DNA of 64,000 nucleotides from Paenibacillaceae bacterium GAS479 (GTDB lineage: Bacteria; Bacillota; Bacilli; Paenibacillales; Paenibacillaceae). The stretch lies in the NCBI GenBank assembly GCA_900105225.1, contig LT629764.1, positions 2,931,501 to 2,995,500 of the forward strand, read 5' to 3'. Shown one piece after another: positions 37,769-46,052 of this stretch (its first letter is position 1; every line of letters starts with the position of its first letter). The notes under the pieces were generated by a model. The model saw only the letters and a list, made by a program, of their open reading frames with translations, was not told where the DNA came from and searched no databases. A program made the position numbers and the translations under genes.

Positions 37769-38559
37769 TGCCCGTCCTGCGTAAGGCAAGCTCGGAGGAG
37801 CGGGCTGCTTTTGCCGGTTCGAGCGTTGAGGCGCTCATCGATATCCGCGATGTCCGCAAAAGCTACCGCATGGCTGGAGAAGAGGTTCCGATTTTGCGAG
37901 GCGTCGATTTGGAAGTGAAGCGGGGTGATTTTATAGCGATTATCGGCCCTTCCGGTTCAGGCAAGTCGACGTTAATGAATATAATCGGCTGCCTGGACAC
38001 GCCGAGTTCCGGCAGCTATATACTGGATGGACAAGAGGTTGGCGGCCTCAGCGATAATCGATTGGCGGAGGTCCGCAATCGCGGCATCGGATTTATTTTT
38101 CAAAGCTTTCATTTACTGCCCCGAATGAGTGCTCGTGACAATGTGGAGCTTCCGCTCATTTATAGAGGGCTGTCTCGCAAAGAACGTCGGGAAGCTGCGG
38201 AGGCTGCGCTCGTCAAGGTCGGTCTTGGGGATCGGATGGACCATCGTCCTAATCAGCTATCTGGCGGCCAGATGCAACGCGTGGCGATTGCCAGAGCGCT
38301 GGCGGGCAACCCGCCGATCCTGCTTGCCGATGAGCCTACAGGCGCGTTGGATACGAGAACCGGAGCCGAAGTGCTGGAACTCATTCAGGAGTTGAACGCT
38401 CAAGGCCATACAATCGTACTTATCACCCATGATCTGGACGTTGCAGCGCGGGCTGGGCGTATTGTTTATATGAAGGACGGCTCCCTGACGGAGGAAGGAG
38501 GAACAGCTCGTGAAGCTTTCGCAAGGCATCCGGATGGCCTGGAGCAGCATACTCGCTAA
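37756..38559 (+). CDS. MacB/YknY-type ABC transporter ATPase
   Basis: 267 aa. Walker A GPSGSGKST at 64-72, Q-loop FIFQSFHLLPRM, signature LSGGQMQRVAIARAL, Walker B ILLADEPTGALD, and the H-loop ITHDLD: the standard LolD/MacB layout. An N-terminal extension of about 25 residues is not part of the domain. It drives the permease with which it overlaps by 50 nt, one of the longest overlaps in the window. Confidence 0.93.
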   Translation: MAELMPVLRKASSEERAAFAGSSVEALIDIRDVRKSYRMAGEEVPILRGVDLEVKRGDFIAIIGPSGSGKSTLMNIIGCLDTPSSGSYILDGQEVGGLSDNRLAEVRNRGIGFIFQSFHLLPRMSARDNVELPLIYRGLSRKERREAAEAALVKVGLGDRMDHRPNQLSGGQMQRVAIARALAGNPPILLADEPTGALDTRTGAEVLELIQELNAQGHTIVLITHDLDVAARAGRIVYMKDGSLTEEGGTAREAFARHPDGLEQHTR

Positions 38560-39694
38560 CAAGCTCCGCACGGTGCTGTCGATGCTCGGAATTCTGATCG
38601 GCGTTGCCACCGTCATCTCACTGATGGCCATGGGCCAGGGCTCGGCGAACGAGGTGAACACTCAACTGCAGGGACTCGGCACCAATAAGCTGTCGGTAAA
38701 CGTTACGGGCCGCGGCAGCAGCACGACGCTTACCCTTCCGCAAGCAGAAACTCTCGGCGACGACATCGACGGTATCGAGGGGCTGTCACCTACGGTGAGC
38801 GGCAGTGCTTCGGTTCGTTATGAGAGCGTGGAAACGGAATCGTCGGTGACGGTGGAGGGAGTAACGCCGGACTATGAGGGAGTGGAGGATTTTCATCCTC
38901 AGGAAGGGCGTTTCATCGCCCCCCTCGATCTGGCTGCTTACAGCAAAGTGGCGCTGCTTGGCGTAGCTACATCAGAGGAACTGTTCGGCGGAGGCGTCAG
39001 TCCGATTGGCGAGATAATTTTGTTGAATGGAATTAAATATAAGGTAGTTGGGCTCCTCGAGCCTAAAGGAACGTCGCTTGGCGCTTCCAATGATGAGAAG
39101 ATTATCATTCCGATCACGACGGCGCAGCGAATGCTGCAGTCGGAAGGTGTGCGCACCGTATCGGTCAACGTGAGCAGCGCGGATCGCATGGACGCGGTGA
39201 CGGCTTCGCTTGAGGCGAAGCTGTCGGATATTTTCCGGGGAAACACGAATAGCTACCGGATCACCAACTCCGAGGAGTTGAAGGAAACGGCAGCATCCGT
39301 GTCGAAAACGATGTCCACCATGATGGCAGGAGTAGCCGCCATTTCATTGCTCGTCGGGGGCATCGGCATAATGAACATCATGCTTGTGTCTGTCACCGAG
39401 CGCACGCGGGAAATAGGCGTCCGCAAAGCACTGGGAGCCCGGAAAAAAGATGTATTGTTCCAGTTTCTGGTGGAGGCCGTTTCTATCAGCAGCCTAGGCG
39501 GCATACTCGGCATTGCAACTGCCTACGGCGCATGTTTTTTTATGACGCAGTATGCGGGCACGGCTACACAGATTGAAGCTGAGGTTGTCCTTTATTCATT
39601 TGTTTTTTCAGCCTTGGTCGGGGTTCTATTCGGTATCTTCCCAGCCAATAAAGCAGCTTCGCTGAAACCGGTCGAAGCGCTTCGCCACGACTGA
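38510..39694 (+). CDS. MacB/YknZ-type ABC transporter permease
   Basis: 394 aa, GTG start after GAAGGAGGAACAGCTC. An N-terminal helix (about 18-40) with SILANKLRTVLSMLGILIGVATV, a large extracytoplasmic MacB-PCD domain (45-265) and three C-terminal helices (about 272-390) containing VTERTREIGVRKALGARK. This is the usual four-helix mechanotransmission architecture. Substrates of homologues include peptide toxins and antibiotics; here unknown. The two-component genes follow 26 bp later. Confidence 0.92.
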   Translation: MKLSQGIRMAWSSILANKLRTVLSMLGILIGVATVISLMAMGQGSANEVNTQLQGLGTNKLSVNVTGRGSSTTLTLPQAETLGDDIDGIEGLSPTVSGSASVRYESVETESSVTVEGVTPDYEGVEDFHPQEGRFIAPLDLAAYSKVALLGVATSEELFGGGVSPIGEIILLNGIKYKVVGLLEPKGTSLGASNDEKIIIPITTAQRMLQSEGVRTVSVNVSSADRMDAVTASLEAKLSDIFRGNTNSYRITNSEELKETAASVSKTMSTMMAGVAAISLLVGGIGIMNIMLVSVTERTREIGVRKALGARKKDVLFQFLVEAVSISSLGGILGIATAYGACFFMTQYAGTATQIEAEVVLYSFVFSALVGVLFGIFPANKAASLKPVEALRHD

Positions 39695-39720
39695 AGCCTT
39701 ATTTTTGGAGGTATCCTTTT

Positions 39721-40404
39721 ATGAAAACACCTATGATTCTCCTCATCGAAGACGATCCGCTCATCACCGACCTGCTGGAACTGTATCTGGAGCGCTACGG
39801 CTTCCAGTATGCGATTGCTCATGACGGAGCCTCCGGGCTGCGTTGTTTCTATGAGCAGATTCCCGACCTAGTCGTACTGGATGTGATGATGCCGGAGCGT
39901 GATGGATGGAGCGTGTGTGAGGAGATTCGGCGGACCAGTGCGGTGCCGATTATCTTCCTTACGGGCAAAGGGGAAGGTTACGATAGGTTAAAAGGTTTCT
40001 CGATGGGCGCGGACGATTATATGATCAAACCCTTCGATCCGAAGGAGCTGATCGCTCGCATTCGAGCGGTGCTGAAACGGACGCATCCTACGCTTTATAA
40101 GGAAAACGCGGAATTCCCGGATCTAATCGTGGATGTGACGGAGTATCGAGTGACTGTGCGTGGTCAGAACGTCGGCTGCGCGCCGAAGGAGGTCGAGCTG
40201 CTTTATCGGCTCGCCTCCCGGCCTAGTAAAGTGTTTACTCGTGAGGAACTGCTGCAAGGAATTTGGGGCATGGACTATTTTGGAGATTCCAACACGGTGG
40301 ACGTCCATATTAAGCGGATTCGGGACCGACTCGGTGAGCATCCAGCTTGGCGCATCGGGACTGTGCGCGGCGTGGGCTATCGGTTTGAGGTCGTTGATTT
40401 ATGA
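39721..40404 (+). CDS. OmpR/PhoB-family response regulator
   Basis: 227 aa, ATG after TTTGGAGGTATCCTTTT. Receiver domain 1-120: acidic pair EDD, phospho-acceptor Asp54 in VVLDVMMPE, LTGKGE, and KPFDPKEL. Winged-helix DNA-binding domain about 130-225: FTREELLQGIWGMDYFGDSN and VDVHIKRIRDRLGEHP. Paired with the kinase that follows; by position it likely controls the efflux genes. Confidence 0.94.
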   Translation: MKTPMILLIEDDPLITDLLELYLERYGFQYAIAHDGASGLRCFYEQIPDLVVLDVMMPERDGWSVCEEIRRTSAVPIIFLTGKGEGYDRLKGFSMGADDYMIKPFDPKELIARIRAVLKRTHPTLYKENAEFPDLIVDVTEYRVTVRGQNVGCAPKEVELLYRLASRPSKVFTREELLQGIWGMDYFGDSNTVDVHIKRIRDRLGEHPAWRIGTVRGVGYRFEVVDL

Positions 40405-40432
40405 GCCGAAGGCAACCAGAGGAGCCATAAGA

Positions 40433-41941
40433 GTGAAAAAAGTCATAGTAGCTACAAATCGATTGCTGGCCCGGCTGGGGTTGAATAGTATTTTTGCCAA
40501 GCTGCTGCTCATCTCTCTCTCGATTTTGGTTGTGACCTTTCTCGTCTACAATCTAATTTCCTCCCAACTCGTGGGTCGTGACATGCTTGAACGTCGGCAA
40601 GGTATGGAAGGCGCTGAATTGCGGCGAACAATCACATTGCTGGAAACGGCTGCGCAAGACGGATGGAGCGATGCCTCGATTCGATCGGCCTTGCAGCTTC
40701 TCGTGCCACCACAAATGAAGACAATTCTGATCATCGACCGTCGGGGCCGATATATGCAAGTCGGGCAAGTGCCGCTGCCGGAGCAGGAAATTCGTGAGCT
40801 TATCCGCTCAGCTGATTTAAGTACAAGTGTGGAGCCGAGCTCGGATCTAATCGAAAATGCTTCGGGTAAATGGATTGTCAGCTCCCAATACGCTCCATCC
40901 ATTGACCGATATGTCGTCTCGCTGTCCAACGGTGTGCAGCGTGATTTCCGCCGTTGGCAAAATCTGAGCTGGCTTGCTATAGTGAGCGCTCTCGCCGTAT
41001 CCGTCGTTTTTTCCTGGATGTTCTCCAGGTATATGACTACTCGAATCAGACGCATGAGCAAGGGAGCGGAAAGCTTTGCCAAAGGGCAGTTCGACAGTCA
41101 AATTATCGACCGTTCGCCTGATGAGCTCGGCCAGCTAGCCCGATCATTGAATCGGATGGCGACCGATCTTGGAGCGCTGGAGCAGATGCGGCGGGACTTT
41201 TTGGCTAATGTATCGCATGACTTGCGCTCTCCGCTGACTTCTATCCACGGGTATGTGGAGGCGATTCTTGACGGCACGGTGCCGCGCGAGAAGGCGGAGC
41301 GCTACCTGCGTATTACGCAGGATCAGACTATGCGTCTGATGAAACTCGTGAACGATCTGCTGGACATGTCCAAAATCGAGGCTGGCCAGTTCGACGTGCA
41401 TCCGTCGGAGTTCGATTTGGCTGAAATGATTCGAATGCTGCTGTCGCGCATGGAATCTACCTTTGAGCATCATGCTGTCCGTTATGAAATCATCGGCCAG
41501 CCTGTCGAAAGGAATCATGAACCGGACGGAGCTTTGCTGCCTTCCGATGAAGTGAAGGTTTTAGTTGTTGGTGATCCCCATCGTTTGGAGCAGGTTATGA
41601 TCAATTTGCTGCAAAACGCGATGGCTTTCTCGCCGAATAGCTCCACCATTTACGTTACACTGGAGCGCCGTGCTGATGCGGCTTGTGTCACCGTGCGAGA
41701 TGAGGGAATCGGTATGTCAGAGGAGCAGACGCGGCGGATCTGGGAGCGTTTCTACAAAAGTGACGAGTCCCGAGGCGGCCACGGCGGCACCGGAATTGGC
41801 CTATCAATCGTCAAACATATTCTTGACGCTCATGGCTCGCGTATTGAAGTGAAGAGCGAGCCCGGACTGGGCAGCTCTTTTCGTTTTTGCCTTCAGCAGG
41901 CTCGGCCTGGGGAGAACGCGGATGCGGAAACGGAGAGCTGA
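40433..41941 (+). CDS. Membrane sensor histidine kinase
   Basis: 502 aa. The GTG at 40433 follows AGAGGAGCCATAAGA; the longer frame overlaps the regulator gene and is rejected. Two membrane helices (about 22-42 and 180-200) bracket an extracytoplasmic sensor of about 135 residues, then HAMP (about 200-250). Phospho-acceptor His262 is in NVSHDLRSPLTS. ATPase boxes: N box INLLQNAMAFSP, G1 DEGIGM, G2 GGTGIGLSIVK. It is the partner of the OmpR-type regulator. Confidence 0.92.
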   Translation: MKKVIVATNRLLARLGLNSIFAKLLLISLSILVVTFLVYNLISSQLVGRDMLERRQGMEGAELRRTITLLETAAQDGWSDASIRSALQLLVPPQMKTILIIDRRGRYMQVGQVPLPEQEIRELIRSADLSTSVEPSSDLIENASGKWIVSSQYAPSIDRYVVSLSNGVQRDFRRWQNLSWLAIVSALAVSVVFSWMFSRYMTTRIRRMSKGAESFAKGQFDSQIIDRSPDELGQLARSLNRMATDLGALEQMRRDFLANVSHDLRSPLTSIHGYVEAILDGTVPREKAERYLRITQDQTMRLMKLVNDLLDMSKIEAGQFDVHPSEFDLAEMIRMLLSRMESTFEHHAVRYEIIGQPVERNHEPDGALLPSDEVKVLVVGDPHRLEQVMINLLQNAMAFSPNSSTIYVTLERRADAACVTVRDEGIGMSEEQTRRIWERFYKSDESRGGHGGTGIGLSIVKHILDAHGSRIEVKSEPGLGSSFRFCLQQARPGENADAETES

Positions 41942-41998
41942 GTGATTTCTACTCGCTGATGCAGCGGAAGTGGCTCGAACCGCGAGTGGAAGGGGGTA

Positions 41999-42274
41999 TT
42001 CAAGTAGTCTTTGCTACTTGAAGCGGGACAGGTGCGATTGGAACGGAGTGCTCAAGTAGCTTTTGCTACTTGAACGAGCGTAACCGCGAGGAAAAGTGAT
42101 ACTCAAGTAGTTTGGACTACTTGAACGAGCGTAACCGCGAGGAAAAGAGAAGCTCAAGTAGCTTTGACTACTTGAGCGAGCGTAACCGCGTGAAAAAGAG
42201 ACGCACAAGTAGCTTTGACTACTTGAAGCGAGCTCACGCGCGAGGGGAACCACTTTTTCATCAAGTAGCTGCAA
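41999..42274. repeat. Tandem 51-bp array of palindromes
   Basis: Five palindromes of the form TCAAGTAG-Y-TTTK-R-CTACTTGA start at 42001, 42053, 42104, 42155 and 42206. Spacing is 52, 51, 51 and 51 bp. A sixth left half-site lies at 42260-42268. The stretches between them are alike too (AACGAGCGTAACCGCG and AGGAAAAG), so this is a tandem repeat rather than a CRISPR. The base pair closing the loop changes from C-G (copy 2) to T-A (copy 3). The array sits between the sensor kinase gene and a terminator. A 51-bp spacing is close to five helical turns, so sites would face the same side. Confidence 0.9.
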
Positions 42275-42279
42275 AATCA

Positions 42280-42330
42280 GGAATGCCTAAGGCATCATTC
42301 ACATGATGTCGTAGGCATTCCTTTTTTATT
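42280..42330 (+). terminator. Terminator after the kinase gene and palindrome array
   Basis: GGAATGCCTA (42280-42289) pairs with TAGGCATTCC (42312-42321), with inner CATCAT/ATGATG, then six T. The bases 42331-42617 hold no gene; a CATAGTCT (42514-42521) could be a sigma-E -10 for spoIID but its -35 is poor. Confidence 0.85.
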
Positions 42331-42617
42331 TGAGTCGTGTTGTGTAACCAGTTTAAGAGGGAATGTGGATGAGAAAGCTAGATGCGCTAAGGCGATAAAA
42401 TAGGCATTAAAACTCAATTTTCGCAGTGTGAAGGATGTTCCAATAAGGGGTTTTGTTCATCCTATCTACTTCTCCCTTTCCTGATCCGGGGTTCTATTCT
42501 ATATTTCCAATCTCATAGTCTATAAAGACGAGATGGAAGATGAGCTTTCTGCTAGGGCGGCTGGTCGAAAGAGTTACGGCCCTATCAGTTGGCGGAGCGA
42601 AAGGGGAAGATCAAGTG

Positions 42618-44399
42618 ATGGCAAATAAACTTGGGAATTGGAATGCAAGCCGCGGAACAAAGAGGAGACGAGTTGAACGGGGTCCTTTTAAATCAGGAAA
42701 TATCCAACTCAGTAAGCGAGACACACTCATGAGCAAAGCGAACCGGGTGGGATCAGGCTGGATCGAAGCAAGGCGACTGCAATCGAGTCAGAGAGGTGCT
42801 GACAGTAGAGAGTCAGGACGAATTGAGTCGAGCCAAAAAGATATTAATAGTAAAGAGTCAAACCGGATGGAAACGAGCCAGCGAGATAACAACAATAGAA
42901 TACCAAGCCGAATCTCAGTTTTTAATGAGGGAAAAGCGGATTCTCACCTGTCGGAAAAAAGGATCCCTTCTCAGGACAAACCTGCCGGACAAAAAAATCC
43001 GCCATTACCAGTTAAGCCATGGCCGCTGGCCGCGGTTAGTATTCTCACGGCGGCGGCGATCCTTATCCCCGGTTTAATCGTGCAGCGGCAAGAGCATGCG
43101 CAGCAGTATAGTACCGAGCAGACAGGATACGGCGCCTCTTCGGCGCCGGGGGCGGAGCGTCAGCCGATGTTTGCAGCTTCTAGCGGAACGCTGGTGCCGC
43201 TGCTTGGCGCAGCGGGAGGAGCGCCGGGAAGTGAGGCCGCCTATCCGGGCGGGGCGAATGGCATTAATCCCTCAAGCGGCGGGGGAGCGAACGATAAGGG
43301 GACAGCATCGTCAAAAGACGCAAATGTGAACGAAAATTTCGGTGGAGCCACCACTGGATCAACTCCGCCCACAAGCGGCCAAACCGGAGTTGGAGGCCTT
43401 TCCAAAGCCGCCGCCGGAAGCGGCGCTCCCGCAGGAGGCAACGTCCCGCCTGACGTCTCCCCCACCGCTCCCCCGGGAGGCAGCGTCTTAAGCCGTACCG
43501 TCAAAAAACAGACTGCTCTCCCGCTGCCGGGAGCGCTAGACCGTATGACTGTGCGTGTCTACTTGACCGCCGAGAAGCGGGTAGAAAAGGTGCCTATGGA
43601 GCTGTACGTGCGCGGCGTAATCGCCGGCGAGATGCCCGTAAGCTTCGAGCCGGAGGCGCTGAAGGCGCAGGCGATCGCCGCCCGAACCTATTTGGTCAAG
43701 CGGCTAGCTTCGGGCGACCGCTCCGGGATGCCGGTTAAAAATGCCGATGTGACGGATACGACCGCTCATCAGGTATATGTGCCGCTGGACAAGCTTTTGG
43801 ACCGCTGGAGCGGCAAGGACCGCGAAGTTAACCTGGCCAAGTTAAACGCGGCGGTGCAGGAGACCAGGGGGCAGATTATCACGTATGAGGGCAAGCCGAT
43901 CGAAGCTCTATTTTTCAGCACCAGCAATGGGTATACGGAAAACTCCGAGGATTACTGGGGCTCCAGCCTCCCCTATCTGCGCAGCGTAGCCAGCCCCTGG
44001 GACAAGAAGATTAGCCCTGAGTTCAAAGAAACAACGTCGATGAGTCTCGCAGCCTTCTATCAGAAGCTGGGCATTAGCGGTAAAACCCCGCCAAAAAGCT
44101 TAAGGGTGCTTGACACAACAGACGGTAAGCGTATCCGCGAAATGACCGCTGGAAGCAAGGTGTTTACCGGGCGGCAGATGCGAGAGAAACTAGGGCTGGC
44201 GTCCACTCAGTTCACTTGGAAAATAGAAGGGAAAGAGATAGAGATCACGACCTATGGCTACGGCCATGGTGTCGGTATGAGCCAATGGGGGGCAGATGGA
44301 ATGGCCAAAAGCGGCAGCACCGCCTACCAGATACTCTCTCATTATTACACCGGCACTGAGGTGGTCCGCACCGCATCGTTGCCGAAAGAAACCTCCTGA
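42618..44399 (+). CDS. spoIID: Stage II sporulation protein D
   Basis: 593 aa from the ATG at 42618, nine bases after AAAGGGGA; an ATG 26 codons upstream is an alternative. SpoIID is the mother-cell lytic transglycosylase that, with SpoIIM and SpoIIP, drives engulfment. Residues 1-130 are a basic, Ser/Arg/Gln-rich cytoplasmic extension with short internal repeats; a membrane helix follows (about 136-156), then a Gly/Ser/Ala linker (about 160-300). The SpoIID domain starts at MTVRVYLTAEKRVEKVPMEL and has GVIAGEMP, QAIAARTYLVK and GHGVGMSQWGA. The extension and linker make it much longer than the 343-aa Bacillus protein. Confidence 0.93.
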   Translation: MANKLGNWNASRGTKRRRVERGPFKSGNIQLSKRDTLMSKANRVGSGWIEARRLQSSQRGADSRESGRIESSQKDINSKESNRMETSQRDNNNRIPSRISVFNEGKADSHLSEKRIPSQDKPAGQKNPPLPVKPWPLAAVSILTAAAILIPGLIVQRQEHAQQYSTEQTGYGASSAPGAERQPMFAASSGTLVPLLGAAGGAPGSEAAYPGGANGINPSSGGGANDKGTASSKDANVNENFGGATTGSTPPTSGQTGVGGLSKAAAGSGAPAGGNVPPDVSPTAPPGGSVLSRTVKKQTALPLPGALDRMTVRVYLTAEKRVEKVPMELYVRGVIAGEMPVSFEPEALKAQAIAARTYLVKRLASGDRSGMPVKNADVTDTTAHQVYVPLDKLLDRWSGKDREVNLAKLNAAVQETRGQIITYEGKPIEALFFSTSNGYTENSEDYWGSSLPYLRSVASPWDKKISPEFKETTSMSLAAFYQKLGISGKTPPKSLRVLDTTDGKRIREMTAGSKVFTGRQMREKLGLASTQFTWKIEGKEIEITTYGYGHGVGMSQWGADGMAKSGSTAYQILSHYYTGTEVVRTASLPKETS

Positions 44400-44470
44400 T
44401 CCGCTGGGGGCGCGGCTGACGCCTTTTATAGTCATCTAAATCTTCTCTTGTAATTTCTCTATCTCCTCAC

Positions 44471-44499
44471 GTATAAAGCCAATCAATCCGGTAACAATG
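44471..44499 (+). promoter_or_regulatory. Sigma-F-like promoter for spoIIQ
   Basis: GTATA (44471-44475), 14-bp spacer, GGTAACAATG (44490-44499). It matches all positions of GYWTA and GGNRANAHTD. spoIIQ is a sigma-F gene in B. subtilis. Confidence 0.7.
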
Positions 44500-44518
44500 G
44501 CTAGTGAGGTGATAGAAA

Positions 44519-45421
44519 ATGAATGAAGAACAAAAAAACAAGCAAGAACCTCCTAAAAATCAATTGGGAGGAAGAAAGCCCGCTTCAACCTACAAGAAGA
44601 CCCTGTCGCGCAAGTGGATCTCTCCGGCCATGTTTGTCGCTGCGGCAGCAATTATCGTAACCGTCATGTGGCTCTATCAAGGGGATGACAAGAAGACTTC
44701 AACCATCGAGACTCCAGAGAGCGTTCAGACGGGGCAGGGCGGCGAGAAGGCAGTAGAGGAAACGGTCAAGCCGGTACCAGGCGAGAAAGCTTCATGGCCG
44801 GTTGCAAACGTGGCGGATGTAGTTGTGAAGCGCGGCTATTTTGATACAGCTGCGAATGAAGCCGAGCAGGCAGCTGCGATGGTGGAACAGAACAACACGT
44901 TCAAAGGCAACACCGGCATCGATCTGGCACGCGCTGACGATCAGCCTTTCGACGTAATGGCTGTGCTGAGCGGCAAAGTAACCCTTGTACAAGATCAGCC
45001 AACCAACGGTACGGTCGTTGAGATCGCCCACGGCAATGGACTTGTCTCCGTCTACCAAAGCTTGAGCGGTGTTAACGTGAAGCCGGGCGACGAAGTTAAG
45101 CAGTCCACCGTTATCGGTAAGGCAGGTCGCAACGACATGCAAAAAGAACTTGGTGTACATCTGCACTTCGCGCTCCTGCAAAATAACGAGCATGTGAACC
45201 CGTCCTCGCTGCTTCCGGCCAATGCGCCTAAGCTTCAAGCTGTAGCTAGCGGAGCGGAAGTAGGCGGAGCAACTGAACAAGCTGCACCGGATGCTGCTGC
45301 ATCCGAAGCACCAGCAACTGATGCAGCTGCTCCTGATGCTGCAAACCCTGCTGACTCGTCCAAAACACCCCATGCAGGCGCCGCAGACTCTGCGGATAGC
45401 GCTCAAGATGACGCCGAGTAA
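44519..45421 (+). CDS. spoIIQ: SpoIIQ-like M23 peptidase-fold protein
   Basis: 300 aa, ATG after GAGGTGATAGAAA. One membrane helix (about 37-55) and a LytM/M23 domain (about 125-225). The metal motif HxxxD is changed to N131-T-G-I-D135, while H214-L-H216 is kept, so the zinc site is probably incomplete and the protein non-catalytic, as in B. subtilis SpoIIQ. In Bacillus it binds SpoIIIAH to bridge forespore and mother cell. The C-terminal 70 residues are an Ala/Asp/Pro-rich tail. It lies between spoIID and spoIIID. Confidence 0.88.
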   Translation: MNEEQKNKQEPPKNQLGGRKPASTYKKTLSRKWISPAMFVAAAAIIVTVMWLYQGDDKKTSTIETPESVQTGQGGEKAVEETVKPVPGEKASWPVANVADVVVKRGYFDTAANEAEQAAAMVEQNNTFKGNTGIDLARADDQPFDVMAVLSGKVTLVQDQPTNGTVVEIAHGNGLVSVYQSLSGVNVKPGDEVKQSTVIGKAGRNDMQKELGVHLHFALLQNNEHVNPSSLLPANAPKLQAVASGAEVGGATEQAAPDAAASEAPATDAAAPDAANPADSSKTPHAGAADSADSAQDDAE

Positions 45422-45450
45422 TCCGGAACGATTGTAGCATTGAATTAGCA

Positions 45451-45496
45451 AGCCGCCATAACTCCTTCCAAAATGGAGGACGCCGGGCGGCTTTTT
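45451..45496 (+). terminator. Terminator after spoIIQ
   Basis: AGCCGCC (45451-45457) pairs with GGCGGCT (45486-45492), inner CTCC/GGAG, then TTTTTC. Confidence 0.75.
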
Positions 45497-45613
45497 CTTT
45501 TTCCAAAGTTGGAATAAATGCACGCGATAGTGCAGACAGACCCATATAGAAGCATCTAGGGTCCTATTTTCAGGCAATTTGGACAGAAATCGGTCTTAGG
45601 ACTTGGCCATAAA

Positions 45614-45641
45614 GAATATCTCCAATACCCCCTCATATAAT
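45614..45641 (+). promoter_or_regulatory. Sigma-E-like promoter for spoIIID
   Basis: GAATATC (45614-45620), 13-bp spacer, CATATAAT (45634-45641), compared with the sigma-E pattern KMATAWW-N13/14-CATAnnnT. spoIIID is a sigma-E gene in B. subtilis. Confidence 0.5.
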
Positions 45642-45676
45642 GTACCAAACTTACAACGAGTCAAGGAGGCGGGAAC

Positions 45677-45961
45677 GTGCACGATTACATCAAAGAGCGG
45701 ACCATTAAGATTGGCCGGTGCATCGTTGAGACCAAACATACGGTGCGTACAATCGCCAAAGAGTTCGGGGTATCCAAGAGTACGGTGCACAAGGATTTAA
45801 CCGAGCGGTTGCCGGAGATCAATCCGGATCTGGCGGACCAGGTCAAACATATCTTGGAGTACCATAAGTCCATCCGCCATCTGAGGGGGGGAGAAGCTAC
45901 CAAAATCAAATATAAGAAAAGTACCAAGCGTCGCGAGGTTTTGGCAGCTGGAAAGCGCTAA
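45677..45961 (+). CDS. spoIIID: Stage III sporulation transcription factor SpoIIID
   Basis: 94 aa, GTG start after CAAGGAGGCGGGAAC. Small HTH regulator of mother-cell genes. The HTH is TVRTIAKEFGVSKSTVHKDL (about 22-41), followed by LPEINPDLADQVKHILEYHK and a basic tail, KIKYKKSTKRRE, that adds DNA contacts in B. subtilis. Length and order (spoIIID-mbl) match Bacillus. Confidence 0.96.
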   Translation: MHDYIKERTIKIGRCIVETKHTVRTIAKEFGVSKSTVHKDLTERLPEINPDLADQVKHILEYHKSIRHLRGGEATKIKYKKSTKRREVLAAGKR

Positions 45962-46052
45962 AATTTTTCTACAAAATCAGAGGAAAAATGAGGTTTTCAG
46001 CGAATATTTGGTAATGATCATCTACACTATTCGTTAGGGGACCTCGGACGTT

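Noticed and set aside
40160-40432. Upstream extension of the histidine kinase frame
   Set aside because: It overlaps the response regulator's DNA-binding domain and has no kinase-like sequence; a good binding site precedes the GTG at 40433.
42001-42274. CRISPR array
   Set aside because: The sequences between the 20-bp palindromes are similar to each other rather than unique, repeats are palindromic and varied, and no cas genes are present.
42014-42306. Open frames on both strands across the palindrome array encoding 17-residue repeats
   Set aside because: A 51-bp period is a multiple of three, so any stop-free unit gives repeat proteins in several frames. There is no ribosome binding site, and both strands are equally open.
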